Assembly (NCBI RefSeq): GCF_000827885.1 | Contig: NZ_JTKH01000005.1 | Coordinates: 1 to 64,000 of the forward strand | Reading direction: 5' to 3' | Length of the DNA: 64,000 nucleotides | DNA from: Vibrio renipiscarius | GTDB lineage: Bacteria > Pseudomonadota > Gammaproteobacteria > Enterobacterales > Vibrionaceae | In this document: positions 17,276-27,597 of the stretch, piece by piece | How the letters are laid out: each line of letters opens with the position of its first letter | Numbering within the stretch: the stretch's first letter is position 1 | The notes under the pieces: generated by a model | What the model saw: the letters and a program-made list of their open reading frames with translations, nothing else | Database searches by the model: none | What the model was told of the DNA's origin: nothing | Program-made: the position numbers and the translations under genes

Positions 17276-18745
17276 TTAGCCACCGACGCCAACAAACACG
17301 CGATTTTTTCCCGCGACCTTCGCTTGGTACAAAAGCGCATCCGCTTGGCGAATCCCCTTCTCCTGCCATAACCACTCTAGGCTTTCAATATTTTCACGAG
17401 CATAAATCGCCGCGCCGCCAGTTGCCGTGACTGAGACCTGTTGACCGTCAGACAAACGAATGGTGGTACTGATCTCACGTTGCACTCGCTCAACGACAGA
17501 CTGGATTTTCTCATATGATTCCCCTGTAATGGCAATCACAAACTCTTCACCACCAAAGCGCGCAATAAGATCGGTCTGCCTTAAACTGGTGCCGAGCAAA
17601 ACTGATATCGCACAAATCACTTCATCCCCAGCATCATGGCCTAGGCTGTCATTAATCGTCTTAAAATCATCAATATCGAATACCGCTAAAGCGATAAACT
17701 CTCGTAGCTCAATATCTTTTAAGTAAAATTCAAAACCTCGTCGATTGAGCATTCCGGTCATTGGGTCACACATGGCCAATGACCTTAACCGTGTATGAGT
17801 AGAACGTGTATCGCGCAACCAAATCAGGCAAAGGCAAAGGATGTACACGAGCAGTAGAGCCAGAAACTGTTTTTGCTCCGCTTGGAAGATGAGCTTTAAG
17901 TGTGTTCGCTTCGATTCTTTCACCGTGAGGTAGAGACCTGTCTCTTGGTTATTCACCATGACGGGACTTGAGCACGTAAAATCAAAGGCTTTAGGATCAT
18001 TCTCCATCTGCTCTGAGGTCAATCGGTAACTGGAATGTCGATCTGCCACTAAGTCATCAAGATAACTATCGATGGCTAGTACGCCTCTAAACTCGCCATC
18101 AACATAAATCGCACGCGTCAGCGTAATCACACGACGCCCCGTCATGTAATCTTGATAATCACCGGTATAAACCACTTTATCGTCCTGCAATTGCTGCATG
18201 GTATTAATCCAATATGGACGAGTTCTGACAACAACATCAAACGCATCCCCTTCGATCGATTCAGCGAATGTTTTAGGCGAAGAAATAATGAATTTATCTT
18301 TTGATATAAAATAAATGGCCGAAATATGGCTGATGGTTTTAGAAAAGTAGGCCATTGAGGGAGCGACAAACATGCGTTTATACGCCAGCGAATAAAGCTC
18401 TGAGCTGGTATCACACATCTCTGCTGGGCCAGAAAACATGAAGTCGTAATCTTGCCCTTGGTGAGATTGCCCACCAAAGTTACAAGTGATTCCATTTAAC
18501 TGAATGGTGTGCGGTAGAACGTATCGCTCATTCTGCAGCGGATATAATGCTGTAATACTGTACTCTAAGGCGTTGATAACTTGGGTTGTATCTTCCAGTA
18601 ATCGCTCAACGCGTTGTTGTTCATTGCCGTATCTTTCTCTGACTTCATCTTCTGAATCTAAGACCAGAAACATGAATATCAACAGAAATACTATTGTGAT
18701 CCCTACAAGCTGTCGTTTAATCCCTAATTCACCGTACGCATTCAC
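17276..18745 (-). CDS. Membrane sensor diguanylate cyclase (GGDEF)
   Basis: 489 residues. The N-terminal membrane helix (about 11-30) and a second helix near 288-308 bracket a periplasmic region of about 260 residues that looks like a Cache-type sensor. The C-terminal GGDEF domain opens with MCDPMTGMLNRRGFEFYL and has an intact active site, GGEEF at 398-402. The inhibitory I-site RxxD (RQTD, 389-392) lies five residues upstream. It should make cyclic di-GMP with product feedback. No EAL domain is present. The ligand is unknown. It is monocistronic between two terminators. Confidence 0.9.
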   Translation of the reverse strand: MNAYGELGIKRQLVGITIVFLLIFMFLVLDSEDEVRERYGNEQQRVERLLEDTTQVINALEYSITALYPLQNERYVLPHTIQLNGITCNFGGQSHQGQDYDFMFSGPAEMCDTSSELYSLAYKRMFVAPSMAYFSKTISHISAIYFISKDKFIISSPKTFAESIEGDAFDVVVRTRPYWINTMQQLQDDKVVYTGDYQDYMTGRRVITLTRAIYVDGEFRGVLAIDSYLDDLVADRHSSYRLTSEQMENDPKAFDFTCSSPVMVNNQETGLYLTVKESKRTHLKLIFQAEQKQFLALLLVYILCLCLIWLRDTRSTHTRLRSLAMCDPMTGMLNRRGFEFYLKDIELREFIALAVFDIDDFKTINDSLGHDAGDEVICAISVLLGTSLRQTDLIARFGGEEFVIAITGESYEKIQSVVERVQREISTTIRLSDGQQVSVTATGGAAIYARENIESLEWLWQEKGIRQADALLYQAKVAGKNRVFVGVGG

Positions 18746-18858
18746 TTATTTATCACTCAGTATGACTGAATTGGAATATCAATTTATAACTCGTTGTTTA
18801 CACTGAGTTACTGCTCTTTAAGGCGTAATTTAAACCTTATTTGGGTGCTACAAGCACT

Positions 18859-18890
18859 AAAAAAGCCGGAGCAATTGCTTCGGCTTTTTT
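18859..18890. terminator. Terminator between groL and the GGDEF gene
   Basis: A stem AAGCCGGAGCAA/TTGCTTCGGCTT flanked by A6 and T6. It lies about 110 bp past the groL stop on the minus strand. Confidence 0.85.
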
Positions 18891-19001
18891 GAAAATCTGC
18901 ACTGAAATAGTCACTTTCAGTTGAAGGCGTGGAGTGTATGCGTATCTCCGATCACCTTCAACCGTTTTATCAAAGTCACTATAAAGTAGTGAAGGCGATG
19001 A

Positions 19002-20663
<1,662 letters not shown>

Positions 20664-20780
20664 CTAAATTCTTTTCCCTGACCGATTTGAATGTTCAGTG
20701 GTATTGAATGGTATTCGTCGACGTGACAAACCAAATCATTAGGGTATTTTTTATCTGAGTTAATTACTCAACGATTGCTA

Positions 20781-21071
20781 TTATTCAACAATTGCCATGA
20801 TGTCGTTTTCAGACATGATCAACACTTCTTTGCCATCGATCTTTTCAGTCTTCGTACCGTAGCCTTCAGCGAAGATAACCGCATCACCCACTTTTACGTC
20901 CAACGGTAACACTGTGCCGTTTTCTAAGATGCGGCCTTTGCCAACAGCTAGAATAACGCCGCGCGTTGATTTTTCCGCAGCAGAACCCGTTAATACAATG
21001 CCACCAACAGATTTAGATTCAACTTCTTGGCGCTCTACAATAACTCGGTCGTGTAATGGACGAATGTTCAT
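20781..21071 (-). CDS. groS: Co-chaperonin GroES
   Basis: 96 residues beginning [18 protein letters not shown]. The mobile loop that docks onto GroEL is present ([21 protein letters not shown]). It forms the heptameric lid of the chaperonin. It is the first gene of groSL and has a good CAGGAGAG ribosome site. Confidence 0.98.
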   Translation of the reverse strand: MNIRPLHDRVIVERQEVESKSVGGIVLTGSAAEKSTRGVILAVGKGRILENGTVLPLDVKVGDAVIFAEGYGTKTEKIDGKEVLIMSENDIMAIVE

Positions 21072-21143
21072 CGGTCGTCTCTCCTGAAATTTTCATGTGA
21101 TTTGATAATTACTTTGAAGAGGATTCAAAGCCTTGTGATAACG

Positions 21144-21173
21144 ATATGTGGGCAAGTGCAGCAATACCAAGGG
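21144..21173 (-). promoter_or_regulatory. Sigma-32-like heat-shock promoter of groSL
   Basis: On the minus strand, CCCTTGG (21173-21167) and CCCACATAT (21152-21144) are 14 bp apart. This is close to the sigma-32 consensus CTTGAA-N13-15-CCCCAT. It lies about 75 bp upstream of groS. Confidence 0.7.
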
Positions 21174-21205
21174 CAGAGAGGGTATTTTTTTGTGAAGCAG
21201 ACAAC

Positions 21206-21230
21206 AAAAAGGGCTCGAAAGAGCCCTTAG
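21206..21230 (-). terminator. Terminator separating the DUF3135-like gene from groSL
   Basis: On the minus strand a stem AAGGGCTC/GAGCCCTT with a TTTC loop is followed by TTTTTG. It lies just past the upstream gene's stop and before the groSL promoter. Confidence 0.85.
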
Positions 21231-21246
21231 AACAAATTGCTTGCGA

Positions 21247-21609
21247 TTAACGCCAATCTGGATGGCGCTTCGAGATAGAAACAACGTTTGTTTTATCACC
21301 GTTAATATTGTCATTGCGAGCAGAAACCAGTGAAGCGTCACCACCTTGCAAAGCAGCTTGAAATTTTTGCACTTGTTTTACTAACTCTTGCATCAACACT
21401 ACATTGACATGATTGGGATTTTTGCACTGGCCGACCACGCGATCAATGTGGCTTTGCTGAGCCCAAAGCCTTGGCTGCATATCGATTGAGGCGGACTGGA
21501 TCATCTCTTCGCATTTTTCTCGTTTGAGTTGCTCAAACGCGGCTTCATCTTCTAAAGCTAGCTTTACCAACTCATCAAACGACGGTAACTTCTGCGCTGA
21601 TCGATTCAT
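21247..21609 (-). CDS. Small conserved hypothetical protein, DUF3135-like
   Basis: About 120 residues from the ATG at 21609 (MNRSAQKLPSFDELVKLA), chosen for the GAGG site before it over an upstream in-frame start at 21633. It is soluble, mainly helical and charged, with no signal peptide or membrane segment. I take it to be the Vibrio DUF3135 family from the FDELVKLA...FEQLKREKCEEMI pattern, but this is from memory. Function is unknown. It lies upstream of groSL but is separated from it by a terminator. Confidence 0.7.
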   Translation of the reverse strand: MNRSAQKLPSFDELVKLALEDEAAFEQLKREKCEEMIQSASIDMQPRLWAQQSHIDRVVGQCKNPNHVNVVLMQELVKQVQKFQAALQGGDASLVSARNDNINGDKTNVVSISKRHPDWR

Positions 21610-21734
21610 CGCAACCTCATTACTTTCTATCACTCATATACTATTGAGCCTAGCTCATAAATGAGATTGAGATGTAATAAGGCGTCTTCTTTTTAGATCA
21701 TACTTTTATGCTAGAATATTAAATATTCAACTCG

Positions 21735-22706
21735 CTATGACACACCTCGCAGTGAAATTTCACCGCCAATGTACGTTTCTAATCCTTGTGCGGTATCAAT
21801 CAACACTGCGCCTTGCTCATTGATACCACGAGAGATACCCACGACCTCTCGATTGCCCATAATGAGCTTAATTTCACGATCTAAAAAGTTATCAAGTCGA
21901 TTCCAGCGCTCAACAAAGCCATGCATGCCGGTGATTTCGTATTCACTTAGCGCATTTTGCAACGTATTGATTAATGTCGCCGCCAATTGGTTTCTGTCGA
22001 TGGCACCTTGCGTCACATCAGACAAACACGTCCATGGTTGGGTGATATCTTGAGTCGCACCGCTAGACTGATTAGCCATCATCAGATTCATGCCCATACC
22101 AATTACAAGGTGCGCGGCTGCACCTGCTTGGCCTGACATTTCAACCAAAATACCGGCCAACTTTTTGTCTTGGTGGTAAAGGTCATTCGGCCATTTTAGC
22201 TTGATGCCTTCAATACCTAGCTTTTCTAGCGCTTCAACAATGGCAACACCAACCACCAAACTGAGCCCCATCGCACCCGCCATACCTGACTCTAAACGCC
22301 AATACATCGAAAGATAGAGGTTACTACCAAATGGCGATACCCACTCACGGCCGCGACGTCCACGCCCTTTGGATTGATATTCGGCAAGACACACTGCGCC
22401 CGATTCAAGAGTATGAATACGATCTAACAAATACTGATTGGTCGAATCAATCACCGGCATTAATTCGATTGGCGACTCAACATGGGATTGAAGCCATGCT
22501 TGGTTGAGCAATTGCATTGGCTCAGAGAGTTTATAGCCCTTACCTTGGACACTAAAAACATCTACGCCCCACGCTTGAATGCCTTTGACATGCTTACTTA
22601 CCGCCGCGCGCGAGATCCCCAACATTTCACCCAGCGCTTCACCTGAGTGAAAACTACCGTCAGCCAGTTGCTTTAAAATATTGAGCTTGATTGCATGCTC
22701 TTTCAT
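21735..22706 (-). CDS. birA: Bifunctional biotin ligase / biotin operon repressor BirA
   Basis: 323 residues, near the E. coli 321. The N-terminal winged helix-turn-helix (HSGEALGEMLGISRAAVSKHV) is followed by the biotinyl-AMP loop GRGRRGREW and the catalytic-core motif LKWPNDLYHQDKKLAGIL. It attaches biotin to AccB and represses biotin genes as holo-repressor. Its start overlaps the murB stop by four bases, the usual murB-birA pairing. Confidence 0.95.
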   Translation of the reverse strand: MKEHAIKLNILKQLADGSFHSGEALGEMLGISRAAVSKHVKGIQAWGVDVFSVQGKGYKLSEPMQLLNQAWLQSHVESPIELMPVIDSTNQYLLDRIHTLESGAVCLAEYQSKGRGRRGREWVSPFGSNLYLSMYWRLESGMAGAMGLSLVVGVAIVEALEKLGIEGIKLKWPNDLYHQDKKLAGILVEMSGQAGAAAHLVIGMGMNLMMANQSSGATQDITQPWTCLSDVTQGAIDRNQLAATLINTLQNALSEYEITGMHGFVERWNRLDNFLDREIKLIMGNREVVGISRGINEQGAVLIDTAQGLETYIGGEISLRGVS

Positions 22707-23779
22707 GACGCTTCACCTTGTACAAGCGAGCCCCTTAGTTCAACCAGATTGGTTTCACATCGCGAGCCCATAAAGCGCACCTCATGTTCCAGTTCAACCC
22801 CATATTTTTTCCAAACCGTTTGGCGAATATGGTCCGCTAACAGGATCACATCTTGCGCCGTCGCTTGATGCTTATTTACTAGCACCAACGCTTGATTTGG
22901 ATGCACTTGAGCACCACCTTGCTCAAACCCTTTTAAGCCACACTGATCGATTAGCCAGCCCGCCGCTAACTTAACCCCTTCATCAACTTCAAAGGCGACG
23001 ACATCTGGGACGGCTTCCAGTAGCGTTTGATATTGCTCTTTACTCATCACTGGGTTTTTGAAAAAACTGCCGGCATTGCCCGTCACTGCAGGATTTGGCA
23101 GTTTTTCATTACGCACCGCGCAGACTTGGTCAAAAATTTGTTGTGCGGTGACGGTTTCAGCAGAAAAGGCTCTCAGTGGCCCATATTCAATTTGCGGTTG
23201 CCACGCTTTATCAAGCTTGATCCCAACCGCAACGATGATGACCTTTTCAAACAGTTGGCGTTTGAAGATGGAATCTCGGTAACCGAACTCGCATTCATCT
23301 GCGGTTAAACGGCGAGTCGTAAAGCCATCGAGATCCAGTACATCAACATATTCACAGACATCTTTCAGCTCTTTACCATACGCGCCGATATTTTGAATCG
23401 GTGCCGAGCCGACACAGCCGGGAATTAATGCTAGGTTTTCTAACCCTGCGTAGCCCTGCTCAACCGACCATTTGACAAAGTTAGGCCAATCCTCACCGCC
23501 AGCCACATGCAAATGCCAAGCTGTGTCAGATTCCACCACTTCAATACCTTGTAAGCGGTTGATCATGACTACACCTGAAAAATGCTCCGTAAAAAGCATG
23601 TTACTGCCCTTACCTAACATCAACTTTGGTAATGTTGACCATAATGGATTTTGGTATACCTGCTGAATATCTTTGCTAGAAGAGACCTCAACAAGTACCT
23701 CACACGATTGTTCAATAGCAAAAGTATGATGTGGACGTAGACTGGCATTCGTTTGTATTTGCATGGGATTCGTTTGCAT
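22703..23779 (-). CDS. murB: UDP-N-acetylenolpyruvoylglucosamine reductase
   Basis: 358 residues. It is an FAD enzyme that makes UDP-MurNAc for peptidoglycan. FAD-binding features are visible (MLGKGSNMLF and the LIPGCVGSAPIQNIGAYG loop), as are the catalytic Ser region (GNAGSFFKNPV) and the type I C-terminal extension. The fifth downstream codon is another ATG (MQIQTNAS), and neither start has a clear ribosome site, so the exact N-terminus is uncertain. Confidence 0.95.
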   Translation of the reverse strand: MQTNPMQIQTNASLRPHHTFAIEQSCEVLVEVSSSKDIQQVYQNPLWSTLPKLMLGKGSNMLFTEHFSGVVMINRLQGIEVVESDTAWHLHVAGGEDWPNFVKWSVEQGYAGLENLALIPGCVGSAPIQNIGAYGKELKDVCEYVDVLDLDGFTTRRLTADECEFGYRDSIFKRQLFEKVIIVAVGIKLDKAWQPQIEYGPLRAFSAETVTAQQIFDQVCAVRNEKLPNPAVTGNAGSFFKNPVMSKEQYQTLLEAVPDVVAFEVDEGVKLAAGWLIDQCGLKGFEQGGAQVHPNQALVLVNKHQATAQDVILLADHIRQTVWKKYGVELEHEVRFMGSRCETNLVELRGSLVQGEAS

Positions 23780-23837
23780 CAGGTAAGTTAAGTCATTTAC
23801 ACTGCCGCCATTCTACATAGATATCGGTGGATAGAGA

Positions 23838-24272
23838 ATGAATGCGCTAAGAATAGAAACGCTTGACCCAATAAAACTGCCACTGGTGTCGCGTTTATAC
23901 AAAGCCCACTACCCTTCAGGTAAAGCGAAAAAAAACGAACAAACCATCGTTGCTTATAATGAACAACAACTGGTTGGCGTGGTGCGCTTTAGGCCAATAG
24001 AGCAATATCAGCTTCTCACCGGCATGCTCGTGGTTCCGGAACAGCGCGGAAAAAACATTGCCCATGCATTGTTATTACATTGCCAGCACGCAAACTGTGA
24101 TGACAATACCTACTGCTTTGCCTATCCGCATCTTGAAGCATTCTATCAGCAGCACGACTTTGCCACTGTAGAACCATCCGCGTTGCCAGCAAGTTTAAAG
24201 CAGTTATTTGAACGCTACAGCGCAAGCGGCAAAGCGCTCATTCCGATGCATTATCAAACGGTTTTGTTATGA
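23838..24272 (+). CDS. GNAT-family N-acetyltransferase
   Basis: 144 residues. The acetyl-CoA-binding motif A of the GNAT fold is visible as LTGMLVVPEQRGKNIAHALL, followed by a YPHLEAFYQQHDF segment typical of the last beta-alpha unit. The substrate is unknown. It diverges from murB and precedes pssA by about 100 bp, without evidence of shared function. Confidence 0.8.
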   Translation: MNALRIETLDPIKLPLVSRLYKAHYPSGKAKKNEQTIVAYNEQQLVGVVRFRPIEQYQLLTGMLVVPEQRGKNIAHALLLHCQHANCDDNTYCFAYPHLEAFYQQHDFATVEPSALPASLKQLFERYSASGKALIPMHYQTVLL

Positions 24273-24376
24273 AGTCTGCGTCATTACTAGTACTTGCTTA
24301 GTGAGATTTGCTAATATTCATCTTCAGCTTGTTTGGCCGACGCTTTTGTCGCCATTTTTGAGGTTACTCGTTCACT

Positions 24377-25717
24377 ATGATTGCTAATAGGTATTCTTTG
24401 CAGCATCTCCCGACTATCGCCCAGGATCCTGCTCAGTTTGAGGTTCTTTACGCGGCGCAAGATTTTCGCACCCGATTAATTCAAGCGATTCGTGAAGCCA
24501 GTAAGCGTATTTACTTGGTCGCACTGTATCTGGAAGATGATGAAGCAGGACGAGAGATCTTAAGTGAACTCTATCAAGCGAAGCAAAGAAACCCGGGCTT
24601 AGATATTAACGTCTGTGTAGATTGGCATCGCGCTCAACGCGGCTTAATTGGTGCAGAAGCGAGTAAAACCAACGCGTGTATGTATAAAGCGTTCTCCGAG
24701 CAATACGAACACAAGGTGCCCGTTTATGGTGTACCGGTTCGAGGCCGAGAAGTGTTTGGTGTACTGCACCTGAAAGGTTTTATCATCGATGATACGGTGA
24801 TCTACAGCGGCGCAAGCTTAAACAACATTTATCTCAATTATAACGATAAGTACCGTTTTGACCGCTACCACATGCTGACCAACCCAACCCTAGCGGACAC
24901 CATGGTCTCTTTTGTGCAAGAAGAAATGATTGCTCACCCAGCAGTTAATGTTCTTTCTTGCCCTAAAAAGCCAGACACCAAAGAGATTAAGACCAGCATT
25001 CGCCAGCTGCGTGCATCACTGGCGAAGGCGGCTTATCAATTCGATAGCCAAGAGATCTCGACTGAGCAGGTCGCCGTCACGCCATTGGTTGGGGTAGGTA
25101 AAAAGCGTAACCGCCTCAATCAAAGTATCAATCAATTGGTGGCTTTGGCGAAAGATGAAATTTTCATTTGTACCCCTTACTTCAATTTCCCACGCAGCGT
25201 GGCGAAAGAGATCAAACGCGCAATTAAACGCGGCGTAAAAGTAACTATTGTGGTGGGCGATAAAACCGCGAATGACTTTTACATCGCGCCAGAGCAAGAG
25301 TTCAAAACCATTGGCGGCTTACCGTATCTGTACGAGCGTAACTTACGCCAGTTTGCCAAAGCGAACGAGGCGCACATCGCCAGCCGACAACTTTCGATCC
25401 ACTTGTGGAAACACGATGCCAATAGCTTCCACTTAAAAGGTATTTGGGTGGATAAGCGTTATATGCTGCTCACCGGCAATAACCTCAACCCCCGCGCTTG
25501 GAAGTTAGATTTAGAAAACGCCCTACTGGTGCAAGATCATTACGACCATTTGACTGAAAAATTTGAGCACGAAGTAGAGAACATTCTACAAAACACCCAG
25601 CTAATTTGTACTTATAAGCAGCTGGAGAAGCTAGAAGACTACCCTGAGGTAGTACAGAAGTTAATGCGCAAGGTCACGCGAGTAAAAGCGGATCGAGTGT
25701 TGAAGCAGATTTTGTAA
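24377..25717 (+). CDS. pssA: CDP-diacylglycerol-serine O-phosphatidyltransferase
   Basis: 446 residues, similar to the 451 of E. coli PssA and of the phospholipase-D superfamily type. Two HKD motifs are intact: HLKGFIIDD from residue 131, and HLKGIWVDKR from 352 followed by TGNNLNPRAW. It makes phosphatidylserine, the precursor of phosphatidylethanolamine, at the membrane surface. It is monocistronic and ends in a terminator. Confidence 0.95.
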   Translation: MIANRYSLQHLPTIAQDPAQFEVLYAAQDFRTRLIQAIREASKRIYLVALYLEDDEAGREILSELYQAKQRNPGLDINVCVDWHRAQRGLIGAEASKTNACMYKAFSEQYEHKVPVYGVPVRGREVFGVLHLKGFIIDDTVIYSGASLNNIYLNYNDKYRFDRYHMLTNPTLADTMVSFVQEEMIAHPAVNVLSCPKKPDTKEIKTSIRQLRASLAKAAYQFDSQEISTEQVAVTPLVGVGKKRNRLNQSINQLVALAKDEIFICTPYFNFPRSVAKEIKRAIKRGVKVTIVVGDKTANDFYIAPEQEFKTIGGLPYLYERNLRQFAKANEAHIASRQLSIHLWKHDANSFHLKGIWVDKRYMLLTGNNLNPRAWKLDLENALLVQDHYDHLTEKFEHEVENILQNTQLICTYKQLEKLEDYPEVVQKLMRKVTRVKADRVLKQIL

Positions 25718-25749
25718 ATATTACAGACACTTAAAATAACTATACTGGT

Positions 25750-25778
25750 TCAGCCTCACATATTGAGGCTGATTTTTA
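25750..25778 (+). terminator. pssA terminator
   Basis: A stem TCAGCCTCA/TGAGGCTGA with a CATAT loop followed by T5. It marks the edge between core genes and the polysaccharide island. Confidence 0.85.
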
Positions 25779-25803
25779 TCAATAAACCATCTAAATTAGC
25801 ATC

Positions 25804-26349
25804 CTAAACTCTATCTCCCGCACCCTTTCCGGCTACTGTTTGTACTATATAGCTAAAATAACTCTTAATCGTTATCGTCTTAATCATTCGTTCATCCCAC
25901 TCAGCTAATAACTTAGGAGTTGACATATCAATCTCATTTATTTGCGCCAATCCAGTGATCCCTGGGCGAACATTAAAGACATTTCGCATTTGTCGCTCTT
26001 GAATCAAATCTTGCTGATTGAACAGGCAAGGTCTTGGGCCAACCAAACTCATGTCACCTGTCAAAACATTGTATAGTTGAGGCAGTTCATCAAGCTTGGT
26101 CTTACGCAAGAATCCACCGAGCTTAGTCACTGAACTCGCTCCAACTAAATGAGTCGCTACAGACTTTGTCTCCACAGGCATTGTGCGGAACTTAACCAAG
26201 GTGAAAGGTTTTTTGTTACGACCTACACGCGTTTGAAAAAAGACAGGCGACCCAGTATCAAAGTAACCAAGGATACAAATAACGAGAAATACTGGCCATA
26301 GGAACAACAGACCAAAGAAAGCAAAAAAGAAGTCCAATAAACGGGTCAA
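25804..26349 (-). CDS. Initiating sugar-phosphate transferase (PglC-like monotopic PGT)
   Basis: 181 residues. One N-terminal membrane segment (LLDFFFAFFGLLFLWPVFLV) is followed by the monotopic phosphoglycosyl transferase core: FFQTRVGRNKKPFTLVKFRT, then LRKTKLDELPQLYNVL with the catalytic Asp-Glu pair, and DMSLVGPRP. It transfers a sugar phosphate to undecaprenyl phosphate, the first step of the glycan. The start is a TTG with AGGA nine bases upstream. Family members vary in donor: bacillosamine, QuiNAc, GalNAc or Gal. Confidence 0.9.
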   Translation of the reverse strand: MTRLLDFFFAFFGLLFLWPVFLVICILGYFDTGSPVFFQTRVGRNKKPFTLVKFRTMPVETKSVATHLVGASSVTKLGGFLRKTKLDELPQLYNVLTGDMSLVGPRPCLFNQQDLIQERQMRNVFNVRPGITGLAQINEIDMSTPKLLAEWDERMIKTITIKSYFSYIVQTVAGKGAGDRV

Positions 26350-26475
26350 AATATGTGTCCTATCAAATTCAGATTGAAAACGCGGGCGCTATAATCACCA
26401 CGAGTCAATAAAGGATACCTGAAAAATTTATGGATAAGAAAACCATAAGCTACCTAAAACGCATTTATACCACAA

Positions 26476-27420
26476 TCAATGCGACTTCAAGTAAGCTTCT
26501 ACTGTTCTTTTTATCCCTTGCTCAAAACTTACAGAAGGTTTCCATCCCAAGATCTCTTTCGTCAAACCTATCTCCACTTGGAGGTTGCTGCATATTCTTT
26601 GCGCTATGTGCTTTTTATTTAAAGCTAACGCTCCGGCTTGTATCAATGACATTGGGATTGGAATTAATCGCGGTGATTTACCCATAGATAGAGCAATTGT
26701 TCGCATTAATTGAGTTGTCGATACATCCTGATCATCAGAAGCTAAGAATGTATGCCCTGGAGCTAAAGGATGATCGCAACACGTCAGTATCAAATCAGAT
26801 AAATTATCCAAATAAACCAAACTTCTTTGGTTTTTTATAGCCCCAAACGGTAACGGGATGCCTTTTTCAATCATACGCATCATTGATAGGAAGTTCGCTT
26901 TTACGCCAGGCCCATAAACTAATGGTGGCCTGATGATGACCACTTCTAGCCCTGTCTCTTTTGAAAGCTTAACCAACTCAACTTCGGCGTCATACTTGCT
27001 CAAGCCATAAGGGTCTTGCGGAGTATTCTTTAAATTCGGTTCAAAGGGTAAATTGGGCTCACTAAATTCACCATTAACTTTAATAGAGCTAACAAATACA
27101 AACCTTTTAACGCCCGCTTCAGCGGCTTGCCTCGCGAGGTTCAAAGTACCAAGCGTGTTTGTCTCTCGGTAAGCAGTTAAGGCATCTTGCTCACTCTCAT
27201 TCATTTGATGCACTCGAGCAGCACAATGAACAATACAATCCATATTCTCGAATGCACCAGACCAATCGGTAGAAGCATCAATGGAAGTAACAACCAAGCT
27301 ATTAATTAGTGGCTCTATTTGCTTACGCACAACCGGAATGACTTCCCAGTAACGCTCTCTAGCTAAATCAACGACTCTAGAGCCGACAAAACCATTGCTA
27401 CCTGTGACCAAAATTTTCAT
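26476..27420 (-). CDS. NAD-dependent epimerase/4-reductase, WbpK/WbpV-like
   Basis: A 314-residue short-chain dehydrogenase. It has the N-terminal Rossmann motif TGSNGFVGSRVVDLA, a catalytic Ser in VFVSSIKVNG and YGLSK as the Tyr-x3-Lys pair. The extended SDR C-terminal substrate domain is complete. In loci with a WbpM-type dehydratase such enzymes reduce the 4-keto intermediate to UDP-QuiNAc or UDP-FucNAc. The divergent WbpM-like gene 180 bp away supports this, but simple epimerase activity cannot be excluded. Confidence 0.8.
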   Translation of the reverse strand: MKILVTGSNGFVGSRVVDLARERYWEVIPVVRKQIEPLINSLVVTSIDASTDWSGAFENMDCIVHCAARVHQMNESEQDALTAYRETNTLGTLNLARQAAEAGVKRFVFVSSIKVNGEFSEPNLPFEPNLKNTPQDPYGLSKYDAEVELVKLSKETGLEVVIIRPPLVYGPGVKANFLSMMRMIEKGIPLPFGAIKNQRSLVYLDNLSDLILTCCDHPLAPGHTFLASDDQDVSTTQLMRTIALSMGKSPRLIPIPMSLIQAGALALNKKHIAQRICSNLQVEIGLTKEILGWKPSVSFEQGIKRTVEAYLKSH

Positions 27421-27597
27421 AATGCAAAAAGCCTAAATGTAGAACAAATAACAAACAAGATTGACAGTAAAGGTACCGAGTGGCACATAACAATAAATTA
27501 CAACTAGCTTACCGAACTTAAGAGCATTAAAATATCTTAAATATACGATCATCTAGCTACAGATAATAAACTGAATTAGAAATTAACAAGGAATATA

